DNA of 64,000 nt from contig NC_081807.1 of NCBI RefSeq assembly GCF_030704535.1, positions 6,861,001-6,925,000 of the forward strand, written 5' to 3'. Source of the stretch: Vitis vinifera (lineage: Eukaryota; Streptophyta; Magnoliopsida; Vitales; Vitaceae). The position numbers and the translations under genes are program-made. The notes under the pieces are model-generated. The model did no database searches. It saw nothing but the letters and a program-made list of their open reading frames with translations, and had not been told where the DNA came from. Positions 54,558-64,000 of the stretch are shown piece by piece; position 1 is the first letter of the stretch; every line of letters starts with the position of its first letter.

Positions 54558-55016
54558 TGTTGGAAAATTTTTATATGGGTTAACATTAATTGAATAATTT
54601 GTATTTGAAAAAAACGGGTTAATGGATAGTCTATTATATTATGAGCCTAGTTAACTAGTGATCATATTTGGATTGGGTTTTGCATCTTTTGAGTAGAAGC
54701 TTAGTTGAGTGGCAAGTGTAGGCTATGGGTCTCATTGAAGCCCATTATGGGAAGGTCCAATGAGAACCCAATATTGAGTTATGCTAAGTCCCCTGTCTAA
54801 TCTAGATAAAGGGTCTTTCTGTTTTCCCATAGAGCCACCATAGTTGTTATCAAGAACATATAGATGAAGACTTGGTTGCAACAATCAATCACTTGTTTTT
54901 TTGTGATAGCTCAAACAGGTATGTTCTTTATAGTGATTTCTATTGTTAATATCCTTTAATCATGTATGATTAATTTATGTGATTATGTGATTATGTGATT
55001 ATGTAAATATTCTACA
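54558..55016 (+). repeat. Copia 3' LTR
   Basis: Preceded by the polypurine tract AAGTGGGAGAA (54548-54557). It starts TGTTGGAAAATTTTTATATG and ends TATTCTACA. It contains a small triplication of GATTATGTG at about 54980-55005 absent from the 5' copy. No 5-bp duplication matching its 3' flank was found at the left end, as expected if the 5' end was rearranged. Confidence 0.85.
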
Positions 55017-55189
55017 TGTGGACACCACAATAGTCTTCTTATAAAAGTTAATGTTATTGAAAGGATTATTCAAATGTTGAGACTGATGAACTGATTAAGA
55101 TTTTTAAGGAATCTCCCAAAACAATGAAATTTCAAGAATTTTCCATAAACAAGAAACTCCTATGACTAGGAATTTTTATCTTAGGGGGC

Positions 55190-55600
55190 AATGTGAGGAA
55201 AGAAATCAATATTCAAGCTTCACATAACAATAGAACCATTTATGAATGGAACAAAGATGGTATGACTGTGAGATCATGCAATAGCTTAGACACTCATTAT
55301 TGGGTTTATAGGTCAATTAAAAGGATGGTGGGATGGATAACTATCTCACACAAGATGATAGGAATACTATCCTAAAAACTTACAATATAAATGAAGATAA
55401 AAAAATAGTCAAAGACGAGGAAGGAGAATAAAATGATGCAATTGCTTCGCTACTTTAAACTTTTCCATCTTAAAACATTTCATTAGAGATCTATCCAAGA
55501 TTAAAGATAAGACAACAAATCTCTTAAATGTCTCAAACTTTAAGACTTTAGGTGGTATAAGGATATGTTCTTAACCAATGTCATGTTAATTGACTATAAC
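55190..55600 (+). pseudogene. Caulimovirid-like coat-protein fragment (N-terminal/core part)
   Basis: The open piece starting near 55193 contains SHNNRTIYEWN and later, in a shifted frame, MDNYLTQDDRNTILK and FRWYKDMFLTN-like words. This is a pattern I associate with the coat-protein region of plant pararetroviruses. It is broken by several stops and shifts. It joins directly to the repeated block at 55573. Confidence 0.45.
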
Positions 55601-55990
55601 CAACTTTTTCTAAAGAAAAATTCATTTTAGAAGAATTAAGAACAAACATATGATAACATATGGAGAAATCATAATTATAATAATTGTAGAGTAAATAAGT
55701 TTGTGAAATAAATTTAAGCTTAAACAACAAATGAAATTTGAAGAAAAACTCAACAAAAACGAATTTGGAATATTTTGTAGTTAGTTTGGATTTAGTTAAA
55801 GGAAACCAAGCCCTCTTCAAAACTAAGCTCACCCCTTCAAAACTAAGATTTTCAAAGCAATGTAAGAAAAGACAAGTCTCCTTAGACAAAATTTGAATGG
55901 AAATCAAAACATGCAAGAAAAACCTCAAATTTTGAATTCTCAATATGAACTTGAAAGAAATATCCTAGGAAAGATTGGAGTCAAACGGTA
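55573..55990 (+). repeat. Repeated caulimovirid-like block, copy 1 of 3
   Basis: Shares AAGTTTGTG, ATTTAAGCTTAAACAACAAA, GGATTTAGTT and CCAAGCCCTCTTCAAAACTA with 56906-57350 and 57455-57765. The frame is destroyed in this copy, but the order of words is kept. Confidence 0.65.
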
Positions 55991-56905
55991 TCGCTTAAAA
56001 CCTAGTCTCCTTAGACAGAGATCTTTTGAACATAATATAAAACTTAGGAAATAAAATTTGATTTGATATTGATAAAATATAACTTACAAAACCTTTGAAG
56101 ATCTTTAAGCAAGTATTTTGTTACAAGACTTTCTCACAACAAGAAGACCTTACACAATTATTTAGGTTTCTTTATATTTTCTCCTCTTTTCAGAAACTCA
56201 GGTTTCCTAATAAAGTTCATTTTCTTTTTATAAAGTTTAGAAAACAAAATTGAAAGGCTTTAAAAGTTCGATTTGAAGTCTTTTGAGATCCATCAAAAGT
56301 AAATTTATGTGTGGGTTGTTTTTCTTTCTCTTTATTGTGAAGATCAGACACTCACCTGGATTTGAAAATTTTGAAATCTTATTAGACAGATTGAATTAGC
56401 TTGGAGATCCAACCCTTAAACCCATATTACTAGAATATGAGGTTAATGAGAGCATAGGAGCCTTCAGTTGAGTCGAGCGTCAAGCTTTTTTTTTTTTTTT
56501 GAATTAATTTGAATATTGTTTGGTTTGTTGTGTATGGCAATCCATAGAACATGTTTAAGGGATGTTAGACATAATAATTTCCAAGACTTACTTAGAGTTA
56601 TGGAATCAAATATGGCCAATGGCCTAGTCTATTTTGACTGTTATCCAAATTTAGAGAGTTAAGTTGTGTAGGAATGATGAATCCATACATAAAGCTTTAA
56701 CTTTAAATATTCAAACAAAAGGATATGACATGGATCCTAGGTAAAAAAAATATATTAATAGTATATAGAGTTTACTATAAAGCGATGACCTCATCGATAA
56801 ATGTTTTATCATCTCCAAAAGGTAAAACAATACTCTTCCAAGCCAATTCATCAGTCATGGTCCCTATGATAAGTTAACAAACATATTTAAGCTTAGACTA
56901 TAACA
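55991..56905. other. Unassigned spacer between repeated blocks
   Basis: AT-rich with no recognisable coding. A T14 run lies near 56487. It includes a second decayed set of words (AAACCTAGTCTCCTTAGACA at about 55999) also found at the end of the other copies. Confidence 0.35.
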
Positions 56906-57350
56906 AATATAAACCAATGTCATGTCAAGATTAGACTGTAACCAATTCTTTTGGAAAGGAAAATTCATTTAAGAAGAAATACTACAAACATATTTCTTAT
57001 GATAAGTGTTAATATGGAGAAATCATAAGTATGATAACTGCAAAAGAAGTAAGTTTGTGTAAAATTAAGCTTAAACAACAAAAGAAATCTGAAGAAAAGC
57101 TCAACAAAAATGAATTTGGAATGTTTTGTAGTCAGCTTGGATTTAGTAAAAAAGAAACCAAGCCCCCTTCAAAACTAAGCTCTTCAAAGCAATGTAAGAA
57201 AAGACAAGTCTCCTTAGACAAAATTTGAATGGAAATCAAAACATGCAAGAAAGACCTCAAATTTTGAATTCTCAATATGAACTTGAAAGAAATCTCCTAG
57301 GAAATATTGGAGGAGTCAAACGATCTCCCTTAAAACCTAGTATTCTTAGA
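56906..57350 (+). repeat. Repeated caulimovirid-like block, copy 2 of 3
   Basis: Contains an open piece at 57031-57228 (MITAKEVSLCKIKLKQQKKS, then EFGMFCSQLGFSKKETK), Lys-rich. It would lie just before the basic segment seen at 38.6 and 42.8 kb in a pararetroviral coat protein. No start or stop context of a functional gene. Confidence 0.6.
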
Positions 57351-57454
57351 TAGAGCTTCCATTGAATATTCAAACAAATGATATGACATGGATTCTAGGT
57401 CAAAAGATGTTTTATCAGTCATGGTTCCTATGATAAGTTAACAACATATTTAAG

Positions 57455-57765
57455 CTTAGACTGTGACCAATCCTTTTGGAAAAAAAATTCATTTAAGAAG
57501 AAATGAGAAAACAAACATATTTCCTATGATAAGTGTTAAGATGGAGAAATATGTATGATAACTGCAAAAGAAATAAGTTTGTGTAAAATTAAGCTTAAAC
57601 AACAAACGAAATCTAAAGAAAAACTCAACAAAAACAAATTTGAAATGTTTTGTAGTCAGTTTGGATTTAGTAAAAAAGAAACCAAGCCCTCTTCAAAACT
57701 AAGCTCACCTCCTTTAAAACTAAGCTCTTCAAATCTTTTTCAAAGACAAAGCTCTTGAGTTCAGT
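57455..57765 (+). repeat. Repeated caulimovirid-like block, copy 3 of 3
   Basis: Contains the open piece 57555-57758 (MITAKEISLCKIKLKQQTKS), about 90 percent identical to copy 2 at the protein level. It ends at SSNLFQRQSS and a stop. Confidence 0.6.
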
Positions 57766-57899
57766 ACTCTCACCATGTTCAATATTCTTAATGAATTTAG
57801 CATTGCCCGTCTAAAAAAAAGACTTGTTTGAGAGGCCATAAAACTTAAAACTCCTTAACCTTTTTTAGTACCCAACAAAGTAGTAGCTAATTATTCTTG

Positions 57900-58500
57900 A
57901 GTCTAGTTTTCTTTCATTATACCTATATGGGCCTAGCTAGCCTCAGCAAAACAACCCTAAACATGAAGATGCCAAATATTAGGTTTCTTTCCAATCCATA
58001 GCTCATATGGGGTTTTAGCTATTACTTTGCTTGGAACTCAATTAAGGATATATACTATAGTTTTTAAGGCTTCTCCCCAGAGTGATTATGGCAAAGAAGA
58101 ATGATTTATCGTACTTCTTACCATATCCTTCAAGGTTCGATTTTATCTCTCAACTACACCATTTTGACTTGGAGTTCCTAGCATAGTGTACTAAGGAACG
58201 ATGCCACATTCCTACAAGTATCTCTCAAAAGGTCCTGGATGTTGTTCACCTGATCCATCATATCTACCATAGTACTTACCACCCTGATCAGATTTAATGA
58301 CTTTAATTTTCTTTCCAAGTTAATTTTCAACTCCAACTTTATAGGATTTGAAAACATCCAACGATTGAGACTTCTCATGAATCAAATAGGTACCCATAAT
58401 GAGAATAATCGTCTATAAAAGTAATAAAATACTATTGACCATTTCAAGAAGCCTTAGGCAATGGATCACAAAGATCAATATGAATTGATTCCAAGACATC
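57900..58500 (-). pseudogene. Copia integrase relic, minus strand
   Basis: Read on the minus strand it holds copia integrase words in order: DDYSHYGYLF near 58410, a VIKSDQGGKYYG-like motif near 58270-58300, and a PYELWIGKKPNIWHL-like motif near 57980-58020. Several stops and frameshifts interrupt it. It is independent of the plus-strand copia element and probably older. Confidence 0.7.
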
Positions 58501-58664
58501 TTCTTGTTGGCACCAACTTTTCTGACGTTTGTTTGTTTTCCCTTATTAGCATTCAATGCATAACGAGAATAATCGTCTATAAAATTAATAAAATGCTATT
58601 GACCATTTCAAGAAGCCTTAGGCAATGGATCACAAAAATCAATATGAATTAATTCCAAGACATC
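58395..58664. repeat. 106-bp direct repeat, 164-bp period
   Basis: 58395-58500 and 58559-58664 are near-identical (CATAA-GAGAATAATCGTCT to TTCCAAGACATC) and derive from the copia integrase relic. The giant LTR begins at the first base after the second copy. Confidence 0.8.
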
Positions 58665-61600
58665 TGTAGACCCTCAATTTTGTCCCTTTAGCACATGTCT
58701 TTAAAATTCATTTTCAATGCTCCACAATAGTTCCTTGGTGGCCCATGGCTACTCATACCACTTACCTTTTTCTGAGTCACCTCGGAGATTTTGGTTGAGG
58801 GATTATTTGATCCCTTATTGTGACCCTTGGCAGCCCTAACTTAGACTTAGGCTTTTTTTGTTTTTTTAGGATAGCTTTTAGATACACTTGGCCCATTAGG
58901 CACTACCCTAGGCCCACTTAGTCTCACCTTAGGCCCGTTTAGGCACACTAGGCCTACGAAGACTTTTATTTTATTTTATTTTATTTTATTTATTTATTTA
59001 TTTATTTTGTTTTTAATTTTAATTTTATGATTATCATTCACTTTTTATTGGTTATCTTCCTCTTTATATTATTTTCCTTAACTTATTTATTTATTTATTA
59101 TTTTTACCATTTTTTAATTTATTTACTTATTTATCTATACATGCAATTATTTAACTTCAAAAATTTCATGTTTTTGCAAGGAAACTTACCATTGGAGTTT
59201 AAGGAAGATGGGACTCTCCTTGGAAGGTTTTGGAGGGGAATTTGAAATTGGGAAGATTGCTTTTGATTGGAGGATTTAAAAAAAGAAGAGAAGAAGAAAG
59301 GAAGGAGGAGAATTTTCCTTTTTGGAAACAAATTTAGGTCTTGAGGGGTGATATATATAGGTGAGGAAAGGAAAAGAATAGAGAGATTTTTCTTGGGGGC
59401 AGAGCACACGGAATTTTGGAAAAAAACAAGGGACTTCGAACGGAGATCGGGCTGTCATTTAATCATCAAGAGAGGATTTTCTCTTTCACTTCAAAGGTTA
59501 GTTTTCTATATAGTACTTTTATTTAGCCTAGATTTTTTTTATTTTTTTTTATTTTTTTTTTTGGAAATTTTAGTTTTTGATTAATTCTTTGTGTTAAAGT
59601 TTATATTATTTTCTTTTTAAATCCCCAATTAGTTTAATTCTAATCTATCTTTTAGTTTAAGTTTGTTAATGATTTTAATTCTTAAGTTTAAATAATCATA
59701 TTGAATAAAGTTTGTATTTTTAATCCCAATTAGTTTGATTTCAATTCGTTTTTAATTTAAATGCATTAGTCGATCTTAATTCTTTGTTTTAAATAATCAC
59801 GTTAAATAAAGTTTGTATTTTTAATCCCAATTAATTTGATTTCAATTCGTTTTTTTGTTTAAATGTATTTTGTTGATCTTAATTCTTTAGTTTAAATAAT
59901 CATATCGAATAAAGTTTGTATTTTTAATCCCAATTAGTTTGATTTTAATTTGTTTTTTAGTTTAAATGTATTTTGTTGATCTTAATTCTTGACTTTAAAT
60001 AATCACGTTAAATAAAGTTTATGTTTTTAATCTCAATTAGTTTGATTCCAATTCGTTTTTAGTTTAAATACATTTTATTGATCTTAATTCTTAAGTTTAA
60101 ATAATCATATCGAATAAAGTTTGTATTTTTAATCCCAATTAGTTTGATTTTAACTTGTTTTTTAGTTTAAATGTATTTTGTTGATTTTAATTCTTAAGTT
60201 TAAATAATTGTATTGAATAAAGTTTGTATTTTTAATCCCAATTAGTTTGATTTCAATTCATTTTTAATCTAAATGCATTAGTTGATTTTAATTCTTAAGT
60301 TTAAATAATTGTATTGAATAAAGTTTGTATTTTTAATCCCAATTAGTTTGATTTCAATTCATTTTTAATTTAAATGCATTAGTTGATCTTGATTCTTTGT
60401 TTTAAATAATCACGTTAAATAAAGTTTGTATTTTTAATTCCAATTAATTTGATTTCAATTCGTTTTTTAGTTTAAATGTATTTTGTTGATCTTAATTCTT
60501 TAGTTTAAATAATCATATCGAATAAAGTTTGTATTTTTAATCCCAATTAGTTTGATTTTAATTTGTTTTTTAGTTTAAATGTATTTTGTTGATCTTAATT
60601 CTTGACTTTAAATAATCACGTTAAATAAAGTTTATGTTTTTAATCTCAATTAGTTTGATTCCAATTCGTTTTTAGTTTAAATACATTTTATTGATCTTAA
60701 TTCTTAAGTTTAAATAATCATATCGAATAAAGTTTGTATTTTTAATCCCAATTAGTTTGATTTTAACTTGTTTTTTAGTTTAAATGTATTTTGTTGATTT
60801 TAATTCTTAAGTTTAAATAATTGTATTGAATAAAGTTTGTATTTTTAATCCCAATTAGTTTGATTTCAATTCATTTTTAATTTAAATGCATTAGTTGATC
60901 TTAATTCTTTGTTTTAAATAATCACGTTAAATAAAGCTTGTATTTTTAATCCCAATTAATTTGATTTCAATTCGTTTTTTAGTTTAAATATATTTTGTTG
61001 ATCTTAATTCTTGACTTTTAATAATCACGTTAAATAAAGTTTGTGTTTTTAATCTCAATTAGTTTGATTTCAATTCGTTTTTAGTTTAAATACATTTTGT
61101 TGATCTTAATTCTTAAGTTTAAATAATCATATCGAATAAATTTTGTATTTTTAATCCCAATTAATTTGATTTTAATTTGTTTTTAGTTTAAATGTATTTT
61201 GTTGATTTTAATTCTTTACTTTAAATAATCACGTTAAATAAAGTTTGTGTTTTTAATCTCAATTAGTTTGATTTCAATTCGTTTTTAGTTTAAATGCATT
61301 AGTTGATCTTAATTCTTAAGTTTAAATAATTATGTTAGATAAAGTTCATGTTTTTAATCCCAAAATAGTTTATTTTTAATTTATTTGTTAGTTTAAATAT
61401 GTATGTGATTTTAATTTATTAGTTTAAATAATCATGTTAGATAAAGTTTATATTTTTTTAATTCTAAATTAGTTCAGTTTTAACCTATCTTTTAGTTTAA
61501 GTATATTTGTGATTTTAATTCATTAGTTTAAATAATCTTGTTAGATAAAGTTCATATTTGAAATTCCGATTTAGTTTAGCTTTTATTTATTTTTAATTTG

Positions 61601-63198
61601 GATGTGTTTGTAATTGTAATTTAGTAGTTTAATTAATCTTATTAAATAAAGTTCATGTTTTTAATTACAATTTAATTTAGTTTTAATTTGTTCTTCACTT
61701 GTATGTGTTTGTGATTTGAATACATTAGTTAATTAATCCCGTTAGATAAAGTTTAATCTTGATTTAATTTATTTTTTTAGTCTAGAGACATTTATGTGTT
61801 TAGTTAATCTTATGTTAATTATGGATTGTTATTCTCAATTTATGCGCTTCTTGAATCCTTGTTGCTAATTCTTGATGGATATTTCATTAGCTTATTTGAT
61901 CTAAATATTAATAATTTATTGCTTTGATAGTTTCCTTTTCGTTCAAAGGCCATTGGAAAATCATGAAGATTGGCCTCTACCATCACCATTATCATTTTTG
62001 TTAATTACTAAAAAAATTTTACTTTGAGGTTTCATTTTTGTTTTGTTGGGTATTTTATTTCTTATATTTTATTTTTTCCAAATTAATTCCTTTTATTTTA
62101 AAATAAAATACTTTTCTCAAAAAAATCATTTTAAAAATCTATTTCAAAAACTCATTTAGAGTCCTCAGGATCAAAATCTCTTTTTTTTTTATTATTTAAA
62201 AATAATATGCAACCATATCTTGTTCGGTTTGCATCCTTCTCGGTTTTCAACAAAAATTTTGGTTTTGAACAAAAACACGAATCAAAGCTTGTGGTCCCAA
62301 ATAATGGGATGATTCTGGGCTAAATTCGTGTATATCAATTGGGGAATTGGTGAAACCCCTACATAAGAAAATCTTTTCAAAAATTATTTTTGTTGCCATT
62401 TTTGTCACTTGTTGAAATTATGTCTATCTTTTTTAGGAATTGTATATAAGATGTGTGTGATAATTAATGTTTTCATATACTTTGATAATTTTTGTTATGC
62501 TAATTAGATAACAAGCATGCTAGGGTTTCTTTATTTTATTATTATCTAATCCCTCATGTCTTATGGGAGCGCATTGTAAGTTATTTATGCTATCCAGGTA
62601 CGCCCCCCCTATCGCCTACTTTCTAAATTTTGTAAACAATCGTGTCACTATGAAGTATGCATATGTTTGATAATCCTTAGGTGTTTAGATGTATGTTTGA
62701 TTCACTATGATTAAATACATGTTGTGTGTTATACTTCTATACTAACTCTGATGTTTTATGATAGCGCTTGAGAAGCGGTCCGGGTACGCATCCTAACCTT
62801 TCTTTTATGGCAATTTGATCTTGTTTAGCATGCAAATTTTTTGAAATCACCTAGCCTACTTAAGTATCCATAATTAACCGATTAATTGTCATATTCCCCT
62901 TAACTTAATTAGTAGAGACCTCTTTAGGGCTTAGAGGGGTGCTACCTCCTAGAGGTACCTTCCCAATAAGTAACCTGATCCCCGGACCAAGACTTGGGTT
63001 TTCAAAGACACGCTTTTCCAAAAAAATTATGGAGTCATTTTTTTTAGGGTTTTATTTCTTGTTTTATTTTCCCTTCAAAAATAAAAATAAAATAAGTGGC
63101 GACTCCAACTTTTTTTCAAAAAATCAAATTTTCACAAATAAATAAAAAGCGAGTCTCGCCGATCGAGTGGGGACGCACGTGAAAAATGCGGGTCCACA
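58665..63198 (+). mobile_element. Giant 5' LTR (4534 bp) of a Tat/Ogre-like Ty3/gypsy element
   Basis: Starts TGTAGACCCTCAATTTTGTC and ends GGGTCCACA. It is followed after three bases by TGGCGACTCCGCTGGGGA, a primer-binding site of the tRNA-Arg type known from Ogre elements. LTRs of 4-6 kb are characteristic of that lineage. The ending is shared with the remnant at 1309-1620. The middle holds a long tandem array. No coding region lies inside; the short open frames at 59027-59584 are chance. Confidence 0.8.
59600..61760. repeat. Satellite-like array: ~20 units of ~102 bp inside the LTR
   Basis: Units read roughly TTTAAATAATCAYRTYRAAT, AAAGTTTGTATTTTTAATCC, CAATTAGTTTGATTTYAATT, YGTTTTTAGTTTAAATGYAT, TTTGTTGATCTTAATTCTT. 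Variants alternate (CACGTTAAAT, CATATCGAAT, TTGTATTGAAT). The same order of variants repeats: the CACGTTAAAT/AATTAATTTG variant recurs at 59791, 60414 and 60916, giving higher-order periods of 623 and 502 bp (six and five units). Units from about 61320 to the end are more diverged. Confidence 0.9.
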
Positions 63199-63201
63199 AA
63201 T

Positions 63202-63219
63202 TGGCGACTCCGCTGGGGA
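63202..63219 (+). other. Primer-binding site (tRNA-Arg type)
   Basis: TGGCGACTCCGCTGGGGA, three bases after the LTR end. The assignment to tRNA-Arg follows family knowledge of Ogre/Tat elements. Confidence 0.65.
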
Positions 63220-64000
63220 TTTTGAGGATCAAGCTTGAACACTAGTTAGGAAAATGTGGCGTTTAATTGGTCGATTAGTGGGTACCTCTTTTTTTAGGCA
63301 AGGTGATTCGATTTGCTTGCTTGTTTGGTTTGCTATCTTAACATGTTTGATTGCCTTGGATGATCACTTAACTGTTTGCTCACTTTAGCATGATTCACTC
63401 TCACATATGTTAGATAGGACTTTGTTTGTTTGATATTTATCTGCTTAGCATGACTGTTTGTTGTGTTTGCCTTGGATGATCACTTGATTGTTTTGCTCAC
63501 TTTAGCATGATTCACTCTCACATATGCTAGATAGGACTTTGATTGTTTGATATTTATCTGCTTCACATGACTGCTTGTTGCATGACAACCCTTGCTCTTG
63601 CATGTTCGTATGATTGCTTGTCTTCATTCACTATCTCACTTTAGACCTTAGGTTTTTCGGATGCACCCACATCCTTCATTGTGCACTTTAGATTATCCTT
63701 GAGTGTTGAGAGATGGGAGAGCCTTCACCATTAAGAAACCCCCTGGGAACGCGAGGAAGTGCATGTGTGGAGGTGATGACCACCTTGCATGGAAGCACCC
63801 CGTCTTCTTGGAGGCGTGCAGAGGGTTGCGTACCGCCGGAGGGTACGATCGCTTCTGCTAGGGATCCTTTGACCCGCCCATTTTATCTTATAGAGCCACC
63901 TTAACCTTGTAGGTTAGCCTAGACCCAATTAAGATTTCATTCCTACACGTGGGTGCATCTGTGGACCTTCAGAGCTGCCTTGGTCACAATTGGAATTGGT
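63220..64000 (+). mobile_element. 5' leader of the Tat/Ogre-like element, running off the window
   Basis: Non-coding leader. It contains a 116-bp tandem duplication (63351-63466 and 63467-63584) with TTGCCTTGGATGATCACTT and AGCATGATTCACTCTCACAT. An ATG frame of 63 codons at 63713-63904 (MGEPSPLRNPLGTRG...) has no known domain and ends in a stop. Gag and pol would follow outside the window. Confidence 0.6.

Noticed and set aside
59131..59584. Hydrophobic open frames on both strands near 59.1-59.6 kb
   Set aside because: They lie inside the giant LTR in T-rich sequence. Apparent membrane segments come from runs of TTT codons.
59600..61760. Regularly spaced repeats that might suggest a CRISPR-like array
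   Set aside because: Units are contiguous ~102-bp tandem repeats without unique spacers, inside a plant LTR. A satellite array explains them.

Overview
This is 64 kb of a plant nuclear chromosome, from a eudicot. The evidence is AT-rich intergenic DNA, long T-rich introns, a plant-type prolyl 4-hydroxylase, a plant CTF7/ECO1 gene, a nuclear tRNA-Glu, and plant transposon and endogenous pararetrovirus families. A woody species such as grapevine would fit the mix of elements, but I cannot prove the species from sequence alone.

Layout. 1-1.6 kb: end of a Tat/Ogre-like LTR. 3.0-3.5 kb: a two-exon LEA_3-like gene on the minus strand. 4-9 kb: AT-rich DNA with several MITEs and a hAT-type non-autonomous element with a near-perfect 8-bp target duplication. 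9.9-13.4 kb: a 3.46-kb non-autonomous Mutator-like element with a perfect 9-bp target duplication. 13.8-22.4 kb: an intact eight-exon prolyl 4-hydroxylase gene (+). 25.8-29.2 kb: an intact six-exon CTF7/ECO1 cohesion acetyltransferase gene (-) with an E2F palindrome, TATA box and CCAAT box at its promoter. These two genes converge on a 3.4-kb intergenic region. 30.6 kb: tRNA-Glu(CTC). 31.2 kb: a candidate first exon of an unknown gene, with a short uORF and mitosis-specific-activator-like motifs.

From 31.7 kb to the end almost everything is retroelement or pararetrovirus debris. 31.7-38.4 kb is a Ty3/gypsy chromovirus bounded by a perfect 5-bp target duplication. Its interior is inverted relative to its outer LTR halves, and its reverse transcriptase carries four in-frame 198-bp tandem copies. 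38.4-43.1 kb is a mosaic of caulimovirid-like fragments in both orientations. 44.3-45.3 kb is a tandem array. 45.3-55.0 kb is a degenerate Ty1/copia element whose 5' end is duplicated head-to-head as a 4.6-kb palindrome. 55.1-57.8 kb holds three more caulimovirid coat-protein-like fragments, followed by a minus-strand copia integrase relic. 58.7-63.2 kb is a 4.5-kb Tat/Ogre-like LTR carrying about 20 copies of a ~102-bp repeat with higher-order structure; its primer-binding site and leader run off the window.

The live host content is therefore three protein genes plus one tRNA and a possible fourth gene start. All pol-type reading frames are broken or rearranged. The strongest candidates for something unusual are structural: the internally inverted gypsy element, the in-frame amplification within its reverse transcriptase, the copia palindrome, and the satellite-like array inside the giant LTR.
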